From assembly GCA_030280995.1 (NCBI GenBank), contig JASXTE010000016.1, positions 10,770,001 through 10,834,000 on the forward strand: a DNA stretch of 64,000 bases, written 5' to 3'. The translations under genes were made by a program, and so were the position numbers. Below the pieces are notes generated by a model that saw only the letters and a list, made by a program, of their open reading frames with translations, was not told the DNA's origin and did no database searches. The DNA is from Hemileia vastatrix. Taxonomy: Eukaryota > Basidiomycota > Pucciniomycetes > Pucciniales > Zaghouaniaceae. Shown one piece after another: positions 32,598-45,800 of this stretch; position 1 is the first letter of the stretch; every line of letters starts with the position of its first letter.

Positions 32598-34099
32598 TGT
32601 CAGCCTGTATATCCCCAGGACTGAGTAAAAAGTGCTTATAAGTTAATTTAAACACATGAACTATACATGGAAACAATAAATGAGAGTACACAAACAGTAT
32701 ACATAAGTAAAATTATGATAATACACAAAAAATGCCATTATAACACCTTATATACACGCATATATCCACCTTTTATAGGTCTTATGTACTTAATATTAAG
32801 TTGGAATATTTTAGGGTAATCTTAAGAACCTTAAGTATAAGGCTACATAATTTTTAAGTACACTTAAAGCTGTTATATTCATTGTTTTACGCAAAAAACA
32901 AGAAATGCGCTTTATTTCACTTAAAAGTTGACTATATGCACTATCAAATTGAGAATATCAAAAATGCGCTTTGACAGATCAATTGAGCTCATTTAGGACT
33001 ATTGATTTGGCTATTTAAAAGCATAAAAATAACACTTTTCAAATTTGGTGTTTTTTATGCCAGAAATGGCTTCAGTGTACTGGCCACATACTGCCTGCTT
33101 TTTTCCCGTGTGAATAGCTTCATTTTTAGCAAAGTTAGCTTTTTCACACTATAATTACCCCACATTCTACGCCCACTGTGGGAAAACACACTAAAATAGG
33201 CAACAGGCGCTTATTTAGTGTCCTAGCTTAATTAATAGTGCATTGACCTTGTTTATATGCACTAATTTCATTAATAACCTCATTCTTGGCATCTCATTTC
33301 ATCACCACGCTTAAAATTCGCCTAATTTTAGTCAAGGATTTACCCGTGCAAGCGCCTGCCAAGGACTGCATGTAGTTACCTCACATCTCACGCTCTGTTT
33401 TAAGTTTTTTGGTGGTTTCTCAGTCAATTTCGGTTATTTTTGGATGGGAATTTCACGTAGTATAATGTCAGGATTAGCCCCTCCATTTCTACAGTAAACC
33501 CTTCTTATTCTTAAGCTATTATTAACCTTAAAAAGTCTCCTTTAGTCTTTTATATTATTGTTTTATACGCATATACTCTCTTTTTGTCTTTTTCTTTAAT
33601 TTTGATGGATTTTCCTTATTATTACAGGATTTTGGCGGTTGTTAATTGTCTAATTATGTCATGGATCACTAGGGATGTTGATGGGCAGGTCTATTAGTGG
33701 ATTTGAGGCGTCTTTAACTGTGTATTGGATGGTATATCAAGGGATTTATTGGGGAACTCAGTGTGTATAAAAGGAGGAGGTTTTTGGGTCTTGTTTCTAC
33801 ATTCTTTATCATTACAATTTACACCATATAACCAAATAAATTACAATACACTTCAATTAAGTACTTTTATAAGACTTTTGAGTAGTATCTGAATTATAAT
33901 AATCTATTTTTCTACCAACTAAAAAGATTGTAAGCCACATATAATAATAGTGAGAATTATATTACTGAGACCTTTATTCTGAATTATATTTTATTATTTG
34001 TTGGATTTAGACTACAGTATTCATATAGGACCATTTAAATCTTCTAGACAAAGACTTTTCAAGCTATTTTATGTCCTTGTACTTGATCTTAGCCTGACA
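32598..34099 (+). repeat. Gypsy A 5' LTR
   Basis: 1502 bp, TGTCAGCCTGTATATCCCC to GATCTTAGCCTGACA. TATAAAAG at 33766-33773 is the core-promoter candidate, giving a transcript start near the following TTTTTGGGTC. Same sequence inverted at 2985-4485. Confidence 0.95.
33766..33773 (+). promoter_or_regulatory. TATA box of the A LTR
   Basis: TATAAAAG in GTGTGTATAAAAGGAGGAGG; repeated at 50324-50331 in the 3' LTR. Confidence 0.6.
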
Positions 34100-34687
34100 A
34101 TTGGGGGCCTTTCCTCAAGAATTCTGTTATAATCCAGTAAGTGAAATTTTCAAAAGAAGGTGCATGTAAATAATATCCCTATAGAAATATTTGGATAATT
34201 ACAACAGGTTGGGGTCACTTATATAGTGATTTCAGAAAAAGAAGCCCTGTTATATAATAAAATTGTGATAATGAATCAACAATTTTACCACTAATTTAAC
34301 ATAAAATTGTTATTAGTGGGAGTCTATCAATAGACCAGTTAAATTTGTGATCTTTGCAGATAATAAACCAATTAAACTGATTAATTGTTTTCTTTTAACA
34401 GGACTCTTAATCTTTTCTTTTTATTGGTTTGTAATATTCATTAAATATTTAGAGAAAATCTTACTGACAGTTGTTTTCTTTTAAATATAAAAACACCGCT
34501 ACATATTGTAGACCAGTTAAATCAAGTGACCACATAAAAAGCATATTTGACTTTTGGCACTTAAAGATTCACTTCATACCAATAAGTAAGCAATAAAATT
34601 GTCTTCAGTGGTATTGATAAATACTGATAAAACTTCTTTTTGAAGTTTTCATATCTAAACTTTCTCTTTTTTAAATTCCATGTGAAA
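34100..34687. other. Leader region of gypsy A
   Basis: AT-rich, no ORF. Starts ATTGGGGGCCTTTCC; primer tRNA not identified. Confidence 0.45.
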
Positions 34688-34969
34688 ATGTGTGACAACA
34701 ATGACATTGTAAGTAATAAGGCAAAACCTTATAACTTAAGACCTAGAGCTGAAAGACCTGTTACAGGACATTCAAATGGAGGGCCAGGACTCTCCCATAA
34801 TCAACAACACTCCACCAATGTCTCTGGAGGAAAGGGAAAAGCTTTTAAAGCAGGTTTCAAGAAAGAAGTCAAAAACTTCATTACAAGAACAAGTTCACTC
34901 CCTATCCACCCTACTGAACACCTTGACAATAAGAGTAAACAAAATAGTGGACCAGATAAACAATCTTGA
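34688..34969 (+). CDS. Gypsy A ORF1
   Basis: 94 residues from ATG 34688 (MCDNNDIVSNKAKPYNLRPR, then AERPVTGHSNGGPGL). 'YNLRPR' occurs at the Gag start of many Ty3/gypsy elements. From 34776 it overlaps ORF2, which is in the +1 frame. The same arrangement occurs in element C, so the junction may be a +1 frameshift or separate initiation. The second half is Lys/Ser-rich and may just shadow ORF2. Confidence 0.45.
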   Translation: MCDNNDIVSNKAKPYNLRPRAERPVTGHSNGGPGLSHNQQHSTNVSGGKGKAFKAGFKKEVKNFITRTSSLPIHPTEHLDNKSKQNSGPDKQS

Positions 34970-35225
34970 AAAGAGAGCAGCTCAAGGTTTCATAGAAGTA
35001 AACCAATCTCTAGTGGACATAAAGACTCAACCACCAACAGTGGCACCCAACAATTCCATAGCAACACCTCCAGCCCAAGAGGAGGACCAAAAAATTACAG
35101 TAAGCAAATTGAAATGGGATTGGTACGCCCAAAATTACAACAATCCTCCTCAACAAGGATCCAGCAGTCACCCTTACAGGGGAAAGCCAAGGAGAGGCAG
35201 GGGAAATGGGGTAAGACCTTGGTGA
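34776..35225 (+). CDS. Gypsy A ORF2, Gag-like N-terminal protein
   Basis: 149 residues. MEGQDSPIINNTPPMSLEER leads into a strong coiled-coil candidate (EQVHSLSTLLNTLTIRVNKI, then VDQINNLEKRAAQG). Next comes a Pro-rich linker, then LKWDWYAQNYNNPPQQ and a basic Arg/Gly tail (YRGKPRRGRGNGVRPW). Homologous to C ORF2, sharing the KWD motif and the terminal Trp. The tail suggests nucleic-acid binding. Stop at 35223 overlaps GTGAGT (35222-35227). Confidence 0.55.
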   Translation: MEGQDSPIINNTPPMSLEEREKLLKQVSRKKSKTSLQEQVHSLSTLLNTLTIRVNKIVDQINNLEKRAAQGFIEVNQSLVDIKTQPPTVAPNNSIATPPAQEEDQKITVSKLKWDWYAQNYNNPPQQGSSSHPYRGKPRRGRGNGVRPW

Positions 35226-35281
35226 GTCATACAACTTCTTATGATCAATTGCATCAACCTAACAATGAATTACTTATAGGT

Positions 35282-38200
35282 AATGAGATTGATAAGGAAA
35301 TATTGGATATAATTGATAATGATTTAAAGGATTATTCATTTGAAAAAAATATGTTAAACTTGTCTTTGCACAAAGACAATGTAGATAGTTTTATTGATCA
35401 CCAGGATAATGCTATTAATATTAAAATGGAATCAAATGATGAGTCTTCTGAGTTGGACACAGAAAAAATAGAATATTTTTAAAAAGAAAATCCAATGGAA
35501 TCAAAGATAATAAGTAAATTATTATTGAGAATTGAAAAATTGGAAGAGTTCTCAAAAGAGTCAAACAATAATACAGAAAAGGTATTATTACAGCTAACAC
35601 AATCATTGAGTGCAACAGCCAATAGATTAAAAATTATTGAAAATTCAAATAATGAATTAGTAAATGAGAATAAGGGCTTAAAATCTGAGATTAGAAATTT
35701 AGAAAATAAATTAGAACACTCTCAGAATATTATGGCTACCATTGAGGGACGTGTTAAATTATCTTTTTCAAATTTAAATGACACCCTAACTCATGTACCT
35801 GTAATACAGGATAGGTTACAAAGAGTGGAAATAGAAGTAGCAAACATGTTGAAAAATACTGAAAGAATAAAAGATAACACTTCTTATGTAGAAAGAGTAC
35901 CTGTTTTCATGAAACATGCAAATGAAACACCAATGATGGAACATGAACATAGTATCATGGGCTCTGAGAATAATAAATCAGTAAAAGATGAAATACATGA
36001 TCATCTTTCTAAAGTAAGTTAATTACTCAATATTCCTCAGGTTAGGGAAGCAAAAACTAGCCAAAAGAACTGGCCTAAGTTAGATCAGTACCCATCTTTT
36101 GACGGAGATTCAAAATCTGATTGGCAGCAATTCATACAAAGAATTGATAACTTAAAATTTTCATACAAATTACCTGATGAAGAAATTACTTCAAAGTTAA
36201 TATCTTTATTTACAGATGTGGCCTTATTATGGTTTGAATCTGTATTGAGTGAGGGAATTAATTACTCCTGGAATGAATGGAAGGCACTAATTGAAAGGCA
36301 ATTTGGTGGCCCAAAATTTAAAATCACTCAACAAAGATTGTATGAGAAGGCCAGATATAATCCAAATGCTGGAGATAAAGCTATGGTATTTTTAATGAAT
36401 TTAATAAAAATTATGAAAGCCATGGATCCAAAAATGGATTATGAAGAGTGGAAAGAAAAGATAATATACAAGTTACCTATATCAGTTAGAGACATTATTG
36501 TAGCTAGAACTGAAACCATCAGAGATACCTCTGGGTTCATTAATATATGTAATGAAATATTATTAAAACACAAATATGAAACCAAGTATATTAATTACAG
36601 ACAAAGTGTTGATGTGGTAAAACCTACTACAAGTAAATTACCAGTGGAGAAGAAAAAACCTTCAGCTCCCCTTGTCCCTAAAAGACAAGAGAATAACACT
36701 TGTTATAAATGTAATGAACCTTGGGTTAAGGGTCACACGTGTAAGAAAATAATAAATGTTATTGAAACCTCCCAGAATTCTGAATCAAGTAATCATGAAG
36801 ATAAAAATATGGAATCCAGTGAGGATTGTAAAAGTAACATATCGTACAGTGATGATTAGAATGAGATATTTGTATTAGAACAGGATATAATGTTCCTGAA
36901 TGATGCTATACCTCATACAGATACATCTTTAACTTCCATTGAAGAAGCTGAAATAATTAAAGATGTATCTCATGATACTTACAAAATAGCACCTATCAGA
37001 GCACCTGTTATTATATGTGGAAGAAAAATGAATGCCATTCTTGACACTGGGGCTGCAGGTAGTGTAGTTTCTATTAATACATTAATGAAACTTGACAGTA
37101 AGTATAATGAAAAACTAGAACCTGTTCAGACAAAGAACTGGAGAGGTTTTGGTTCAATATTAAATCCAATTGGCAAATACAAAACTGCTGTATTCTTTAA
37201 ATATAATAATGGATATGTAAGAGCAGTTTGTGAATTTGTAGTAATGGATAATAATGATTGTAGTGATTGGTTTATTATTGGCAATGATTTATTGACAAAA
37301 TTTTGAATTAAACTAGATCCTGAAAACAGTTGTTTCACCATAGGAGTGAATGGTAAGAGAAAATTCAAGATATGTTCTGAGAATTCAGTGTATGCCATTT
37401 CTCTTAGAGAAGAGCAACTGCAAGGTGGAAGAACCACCAATGAAGTGGTTGAATTGGAGAATGAAATCCAAAAGGCCTCTTTCAGTCCTCAACTCTCAAA
37501 AATTGAAGAAGAAAATATTTTGAGATTGATTAAATCATATCCTATGGCATTTGCTCATGGTTCAAATGAACTAGGATTGGTCAAAGACCATGAGATGAAA
37601 ATCTCTCTAAGCTGTGATTTGGATAATATTCCTGGCAGCCTAAAAAAGAAACCTTACCCAGCATCTCCTGCAAAAAGGAAAGATATTGAAGACAATATAA
37701 AAATCTTGTTGGAAATGGGTATTGTTGAAAAAGTGGACACAACACCTAAGTATTGTGTAATTTCACCAGTAATGATCTCTTATGAAAAATATAAGGCAAG
37801 ATTATGCGGTGATTATAGAGCTCTAAATACATACACAGTAGATGATATTTACCCTCTACCAAGGATAGCTTCTATCCATGCTACTTTACAAGGAGCAAAA
37901 TATATTTCCTGTCTGGATGGAAACAAAGGTTACCACCAGATTCCTGTGGAAATAAATTCTCAAAATTACTTATTAATAACCACACATATGGGTATATATA
38001 AGTATGTGAGAATGCCATTTGGCCAAAAGAATGCGCCTTCAGTCTTCCAAAAATTGATGGATAGTGTTTTTCATCAGGAAATGGTTGAAGGATGGCTATT
38101 GGTCTATATTGATGACATCATAGTGTTTTCAAAAACATATGATGAACATTTAAATCACCTGAAAAGAGTCTTTCAAAGAATGGATGAAATTAATATGACA

Positions 38201-40540
38201 ATTGCATTAAAGAAATGTTAATTTGGATTCCAATCTTTGAAAGTACTTGGACATGTTGTATCTGGATTACAAATTTGTGTTGACCAGAATAAGGTGGCAG
38301 CAATAAAAAACATTGGTATACCTAAGAATGTAAAAGAAATTCAAAGTCTTTTAGGTATGTGTGTATATTATAGACAATATATAAAAAATTGCCAATCTAT
38401 TGCAGCTGCTTTGACAACACTAATCAGGAAAAATGAGGCTTTCATTTGGAATAATGAAAGACAACATGCCTTTAATAAATTAAAGGAATGTTTAATGACA
38501 GCTCCAATTTTGGGACTGCCTGATTTCACCTTACCTTTTATCTTGTACACTGATGCAAGCTTCATAGGTTTAGGTGCTGCTTTACAGCAAAAACAGATAA
38601 TAAATGGAAAATTATCTGAAGTAGTTATTTGTTATATATCCAGAACCTTAAGAAAAACTGAATTAAGGTATGGTGCCACACAGTTAGAATGTTTAGCCAT
38701 GGTGTGGGCTTTGGAGAAGCTTCATTACTATCTGGAAGACCAGAAGTTTGAACTTATAACAGATTGCAGTGCAGTAAAATCATTGCTAAACATGAAAACA
38801 CCTAATAGGCACATGTTTAGATGGCAACTAGTTGTACAAGAGTACAGAGGAAGAATGACAATCACTCACAGAGCAGGAACATTGCATTCTAACGTGGATT
38901 TATTATCTAGAAGTCCTTTGCCAAATGATTCTGACAACCCAGCTTATGTAACTGAAAATGAGGTTATACATATATTTGGGATTTATATAGTGGATTTAGA
39001 AGAAGAATTTATGCAAACTATATTAGAAAATTATTCATCTGATAAAGATTTGTCTAAACTATCTACCATTCTTAATGATCCAACAAATGCCTCTATGAGT
39101 GCATTAATTAAAACCTTGCCTCCAAAGTATAAAAATGCATTGGAAAAAGGTAAATTATCAATTGAAGATGGATATATATATTACAGAAAAAAGTTAAGTA
39201 ATGTTATAGTAATACCACCTTCTATGAAAGAGTTAATGTTGAGTACTTTTCATGATGACATCTTAGCTGGTCATTTTGACTTTAACAAAACATTAACCAG
39301 AGTTAAAAATACAGCCTGGTGGATAAAAATGAAAGAAGATGTACAAAAATACATTGAAACATGTGACTCTTGTCATAAATCTAAAAGATTAACTGGTAAG
39401 AGAGCTGGGTTGTTACAACAAATAGAGCAGCCAAAAGCTCCATGGGAAATTATAAACATGGATTTTGTAACTGGCTTTCCATTAGCAGGAAAAGAAAGTT
39501 TCAATTCTTGCTGGGTAATTGTGGATAGATTAACAAAAATGTGTAAGTTTATCCCTACCCATAAAGAGGTATCTGCAAAAGACTTGGAATTATTATGGTG
39601 GACTCAGATGATGAATACTTCTGGGTTCCCCAAAGCCATAATCTCTGACAGAGATCCTAAATTTACTTCAGAGTTCTGGACATCTTTGATGGAAGTATCA
39701 GGTTGTCAATTGAAATTGTCTACAGCACACCATCTACAAACTGATGGGCTGGCTGATAGAATGATACAAACTCTAGAAGACATGATCAGAAGATATTGTG
39801 CCTTTGGATTAGAATACAAAGACAATGAGAAATTCACACATTACTGGGTAACATTAATTCCTGGCCTTGAATTTTCTTATAACAGCACAACTCATTCTAT
39901 AACAGAGAAGAAACCATTTGAACTCTGGCTGGGATACGTACCATATACCCCAGTAAATCATTTAAATAAATTACCAAGGTTAGATATACACCCTGGTACT
40001 AAATCCTTTATTCATATGCAACAAATGTGTAGAAAGCATGCAGAAGAATGCATACAAAAAGCATTTTAATATGAAAAGAAAAGGTGGGACAAATCTCATA
40101 AAGAATTTGAATTCAAAAAGGGAGATGAAGTCCTCATATCAACACTACATTTTAACTTACAAGGTAATGTTAAATTAAAGGATCCCTTTGTAGGACCTTT
40201 TGTAGTAAATAAAATGGTTGGTAATAATGCAGTGGAAGTCATATTATATGCTCCATATGATAGGAAACATCCAGTTTCCCCTATCTCATTATTGAAACCT
40301 TACCATGCAAATGATCCTGACTTATTTCCAAAAAGAAGGGGAAGGCCTAAAAAGCAACCTGAAGAAATTGTGGAAAAAGCAGAGATTGAAAAAATACTCA
40401 AGAAAAGAATCCTTACTAAAGAAAAAGGAACTGAGTATTTACTAAGATTTAAAGGGAAATCAAATGAATTTGATAAATGGATACCTGAAAAAGAAATTTC
40501 TAATTTATCCACCCTTCTTAAAAACTTTAAACAGAAATAA
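35282..40540 (+). pseudogene. Gypsy A gag-pol polyprotein with six in-frame stops
   Basis: Continuous frame with stops at 35480, 36020, 36857, 37304, 38219 and 40067. Coiled coil at 35495-36020; Gag NWPKLDQYPSFDGDSKSDWQ to CYKCNEPWVKGHTCK (36080-36750); protease AILDTGAAGSVVS (about 37034-37072); RT with KARLCGDYRALNTY and LLVYIDDIIVFSKT (YIDD intact); RNase H LYTDASFIGLGAAL to FELITDCSAVKSLL; integrase with HDDILAGHFDFN, CDSCHKSKR zinc finger, NMDFVTG, ISDRDPKFTSEFW and TDGLADRM. In C the last is TDGLAERM, so the catalytic Glu appears changed to Asp. C-terminal chromodomain EIEKILKKRI to YLLRFKGKSNEFDKWIPEKE. Chromodomain integrases steer insertion to chromatin marks. Non-functional as it stands. 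Confidence 0.93.
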
Positions 40541-40721
40541 ATTTCTGTTCAACCAGCTGAGGGGTTAAAAAACCAGTACTCATAATATTTTATTATGTTT
40601 TATTTCTTTAAAGTTTAATCTTTAATGCTACAGAATTATTCTGAATACCTAAAAATTACAAATAAATAAATAAAATGTATAACTTTTCATTTTTTTTATT
40701 GTTTTTTTTGGGGTGGGAGAG
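40541..40721. other. Gypsy A 3' untranslated spacer with polypurine tract
   Basis: AT-rich spacer ending in GGGGTGGGAGAG (40710-40721), a clear polypurine tract directly before the 3' LTR. Confidence 0.75.
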
Positions 40722-40868
40722 TGTCAGCCTGTATATCCCCAGGACTAAGTAAAAAGTGCTTATAAGTTAAGTTAAACACATGAACTATACATGGGAACAA
40801 TAAATGAGAGTACACAAACAGTATACATAAGTAAAATTATGATAATACACAAAAAATGCCATTATAAC

Positions 40869-41641
40869 TGTCACGCGCAGCGTGACACTCGAGGCGAAAT
40901 CAACTCATTAAATCAATAATATTGAGTCCTAAATCTATACTCAAAGCGCAGAAAGCAATTCTCCATAGCAACTGCGATTTTCCTTTGTGTACTTACTATT
41001 TAACTGCGCTAGCCTAAACTCTAAATCAAAATTAGTCAATCTCCCAATAGGGTACATTAGTCCTTTTCAATAAGCGACGCACAGCGCTAGGTTCAACAAA
41101 ATAGTACAGTAGTAGTTTTTCATTAAAGTTTTGTTAATTAATTAAAAAGGGGTAAATTGAGCATGGACGGATATTTAGCAAAGAAGGTCTAAGTGTATGT
41201 TAGTAATGGTCAATGGAATGGGAATGGTGCGATGGAAGGGAGGTCAATGCGAGGAGGAACAAAGGATATAAAAGGGGTTGGGTATTTGGTTCGATATTCC
41301 TTAGAATTAAATTATAGAATTGTATTTACATTAATAGTGGTAAATCTTTAAAGTTAAAATCATTGTTATTGTATCTTTCTTTTACTTTCTCAATATTCCT
41401 TTCTAAATCCTAAATCTTTGATTATTGAGTTTCCAACCCTTCGTGAGATTTTAAGAATTACTATTACCTTTGAAACTAGTCTATAATTCTTCTTGAACAA
41501 ACCTCGAACCTGTAGCTATTACTTCGAGTGACCTTCGAATCATTTCCTCGAATCATTCCTCTGTGCTTCGAAGAAGTTTTTAAATCCCTCATCTCACTTT
41601 CAGGAACATCCTCGACCTTGTGCGTAGGTCGTCCGGTGACA
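40869..41641 (+). repeat. Gypsy B 5' LTR
   Basis: 773 bp, TGTCACGCGCAGCGTGACAC to GGTCGTCCGGTGACA. The first bases form an almost perfect palindrome (GTCACGCGCAGCGTGAC). TATAAAAG at 41267-41274. Confidence 0.95.
41267..41274 (+). promoter_or_regulatory. TATA box of the B LTR
   Basis: TATAAAAG in AAAGGATATAAAAGGGGTTGG; identical at 48923-48930. Confidence 0.6.
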
Positions 41642-41713
41642 GTATAATTTAATTCTCCGTAGTTCTCATTCTTTGCACTACTACGTCCTTTTTAGGTGTT
41701 TCTAAAATTTTAA

Positions 41714-42890
41714 ATGGCACCTGTTCAACGCACTCCTCCTACGGGCGCTACTACTAGAGCTCGCACTAGAGGCAGGCCAACAGCCACAAAGTCTGTTTCT
41801 CGCACTCACTCTTTGGAACCACTCGACCTTAGGGAACGGCAACATTCATTTCAATCTGTAGAAGACATCCCACAAGATTTTGAGGATTCTAGTGACGAAG
41901 AAGAAGGAGAGGATACAATGCACGAGGCACCATCCGCCCCTACCAATCACCCTGCTGGCCAATCCTCAGAACCTGGACCATCTAACTCTCTGGAAGATTT
42001 CATGAGACTTTTCATGAAAACCCTCTCAAATCCAACGTCTTCAGAGGGATCTAAGTTCAAAACTCCTTCTATGAAATCTCCTGACAAATTCGACGGAGAT
42101 CACCCCGACAGATTGCGACCCTTCTTGCAAACCTGCAAGCTACTGTTCCATAATGACCCTCGAACCTTTAACAGCGACCAATCAAAAGTTGTTTACGCTT
42201 CTTCATTCCTAGCCGGGAAAGCAGCAAGATGGTTCGAACCTTATCTACTCATGCTTTCTTCGACAGAAACCCACTTACTTATCAATAATTGGGGAAAGTT
42301 CGAAGACCAAGTTTTTACGTTGTTTGGGGACCCTAATGAAACGGACAACGCCGAAATTGAACTTGATTTTCTTTGCATGAGTGATAATGGTAAAGCCTCT
42401 GAATATGTCTCGAACTTCAGAGCACTTCAAACTCGAGTAGGTTGGAATGATGCTGCCCTTAAGTATCATTTCAAGAAAGGGCTTCCTTTGAGGATTCTAG
42501 ATCAATTAAATCTTCACGGTCAGAAGATGACTACTTTAACGGATTTAATGGATCAAACCCTCGAACTTGACGGCGTTTATCAAGGACGACTTCAACATCG
42601 TCGATATGCCAACAAATCTCAAGGCCTAAATTTTAAATCGGGACCTTCTTCACACCCAGGACCAAATCAATCCTCCTCGACTCAATCCAAACCCAATAAG
42701 GGAAAAGATAAACCTCAACCCCAGGCGATATCAGCAAAGTACTGGATCCTAAAGGGGAACTTAAAGAAGCTGAGAGGAAAAGACGAGCAGATAATGGGTT
42801 ATGTATGTATTGTGGGGGTAAGCACAAGTTGGAAGACTGTGTAAAGTTGAAGGAAAGAGAAGGTACTAGTTTGAAGTCAAAAAACTAGTA
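41714..42890 (+). pseudogene. Gypsy B gag, one frameshift
   Basis: Starts MAPVQRTPPTGATTRARTRG, acidic linker, then the capsid-like part with DKFDGDHPDRLRPFLQTCKL, SFLAGKAARWFEPYLLML and FTLFGDPNETDNAEIELDF. After about 42723 the homologous reading moves to the next frame: DPKGELKEAERKRRADNGL followed by the zinc knuckle CMYCGGKHKLEDC, ending at a TAG near 42887. The older relic reads through this point without the shift (GNISKVFDPKGELKEAERKR), so a small deletion in this copy is likely. Gag packages RNA into virus-like particles. The start agrees with the relic copy. Confidence 0.9.
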
Positions 42891-45800
42891 GATAGTTTAC
42901 TTGTGTGCAAAGCAAACTATCTTATCTCTCCCAGTGCACAGAACCTCCATGTCTTAAGGACTGGAGTTGCCTTAAACCGCTTGAGATTCATTCTTTTTAA
43001 GGAGGATATCCCCTTCAGTTGTCTTATAGACTCTGGAGCTTCAATTTCTTTTGTTAGTTTATCTTTTGCTGAGAAGCTTCAACTAACATTTACAGATATC
43101 GATTGAACTCCAATCTATTTGGTCGAATCAGAGGAACCCAAATATTGGGTAAGTAAGAAAGTTTTATGGGTTTTCAACTTTCCGAAATTTCCCCCCTTTG
43201 AGTGGGAATTATCAGTCTTGGACGCCCCAAGGATGGACAATACCATTCTTGGCCATGACTTTTTAACGCATTGGAATCCCGAAATTGATTGGTCTAGGGG
43301 ATTGATCACCCCACGCTCTAAGTATATTTCTGATTCTTCAATGCAGGTCAATAGGGAGTTAAACAAACCGCCTGACAATGTCCTGCTAGAGGACAAGTCT
43401 CTGCCAGATGAATTGCAAGCATCTGATCCTTCTCTAAATGAGCAATTGGCTAACCCTTCTAGCTCGATGACTTCACTCGAAGAGGATTTAAATTGCCTCG
43501 AAGTAATCGAATTCTGCTCTCTCAATACAGGTATCCCCTCGACAGATTCTCTCAAAGATGAAGAGGACGACCAAATCAACGTTGAAGCCATTAAATCAAC
43601 TCTACCTGAAATCTACCATGATTTCCTCGATGTTTTCTCAATCCGTAAGGCCGATAAGTTACCACCTCATCGACCCTACGATCATCAAATAGAGTTAATA
43701 GGCCCAGTACCTCCAGCAGGTCCTGTCTATTCTTTATCGAAGGACGAATCTCAAGTTCTTCGAGACTACATTGCAGAGAATGTAGCCAAAGGTTTCATCA
43801 GAGCCAGTAAATCTCCAACCGGCTCCCCTGTCCTCTTTGTAAAAAAGAAGGACGGTAGTCTTAGGTTGTGTGTTGACTATAGAAAGCTCAACACAGTCAA
43901 AAGAAGAATGCATATCCTGTTCCTCCTATGTCATTACTTCTTACCCTTTTCAATGGTGCTAATTTCTTTTCTAAAATTGATCTTAGAGGCGCTTACAATC
44001 TTATTCGCATTGTGGAAGGTCATGAACCACTGACTGCAATGCGCACTAGATTTGGTAGTTTTGAATATTTAGTTATGCCTTTTGGATTATGTAACGCACC
44101 TTCAACTTTTCAAACTTTTGTTAATGATATCTTTCAAGATGTTGTTGAACAATTTGTAGTCGTCTATTTAGATGATATTTTAATATTCTCGAAAACACTG
44201 GATGAACATATTCATCATGTTTGACAGGTCCTAAATCGTCTTCGAGATCATGGTCTCTACGCCAAGCATAATAAATGCGAATTCCACCTCAAATCAATTG
44301 ATTTTTTGGGTTTTACGTTGTCCACTGACGGTTTAGTCATGGATGACAAAAAAGTCCAGAAAATCCTGGAATGGCCTGAGCCCAAAAACATTAAATCACT
44401 CCAAGGATTTTTGTGTTTTGCAAACTTCTATAGAAGATTTATTAAAGATTACTCTAAAACTATTTCCAATCTTACTTCTCTTCTTAGAAAAGATATTCCT
44501 TTCGTTTTTACTTCTACAGCACTAAAAATGGCGTTCACCACAGCCCCGATTCTTCGACATTTTGATCCTTCTGCCTCAAAAATAGTTGAGACAGATGCGA
44601 GCGATTATGCTATTGCAGGGGTCATCTCCCAATTAAATCCTGAAAGAAATTTGTTTCATCCTGTTGCTTTTGAGTCACGCAAACTCATAGCCGCAGAATT
44701 AAATTATGAAATTCATGACAAAGAGCTTTTAGCTATTATCCATTGTCTTAAAAAATGGCGTTCATTTCTTCTCAGTTTAGATAGTCCTTTTCAAATTTTA
44801 ACAGATCATAATGCTTTGAAATACTTCATGTCTTCTAAAGTGTTAACCAGGCGTCAAGCCAGGTGGGCTGAATTTTTTTCTGAATTTTCTTTCTCTATTT
44901 CCTATTGCCCAGGAAAAAACTGCATTGTCCCAGATATCTTGTCATGTCGGGACGACGTTTACCCACAGCGGGGGGACACATTTGCTGACAAGAACCCAGC
45001 AAATGTGCAATCAATCTTCAACGAATCAATGTTAACGACTCATCAACTTAATTCGATGACAATTCAATCTTTTTGAGATCCACTATCCAACATTCTCCAA
45101 GCTCAGTCGAAGGACGATTATTGTTTAGGATTAAAAGACAAAATACTCTCGAAGCAAGGGGCCAAAAGATTTAGTATTGAATCAGGTCTATTAGTCTTCG
45201 AAGGTAGAGTAGTCATACCCGACAACAATGAGATAAAATTATGGATTTTCAACAGTCGACATGATTCTCCATTAGCTGGTCATTTTGGGGTTGATAAAAC
45301 CTACCAGTTAATAGCGAGGGATTTCTTCTGGCCAGGTATGACCAGGGAAATCAAGGCCTATATAAAAGCTTGTTACGAATGTAATAGGAATAAGGCTCCC
45401 CGTCACCGGAAGCATGGGTTGCTTCAACCACTTCCTATTCCCTCTAAACCTTGGGAATCTTTATCGATGGATTTTATTTCTCAACTTCCTATTTCTAATG
45501 ATTTTGATGCTATATTAGTAATAGTAGATAGATTTTCAAAAATGTCCATTTTTATTAAAACCACTACTACTGCTACAGCAGAAGATTTGTCAAAATTGTT
45601 TCTAGAATATGTATTTTCTAAAAACGGCTTACCGAATGATATTATTTTGGATAGAGGCTCATTGTTTGTATCCACATTCTGGACCCAACTGTGTCAACAA
45701 CTCAATATCATGAGGAATCTCTCCACGGCCTATCACCCTGAAACCGATGGTCAAACAGAAAGAGTTAACCAAATCATTGAACAATATCTTCAAATGTATG

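Noticed and set aside
43115..43591. 158-residue minus-strand ORF in gypsy B
   Set aside because: Antisense shadow of the protease-to-RT linker; no independent signals such as a TATA box or intron.
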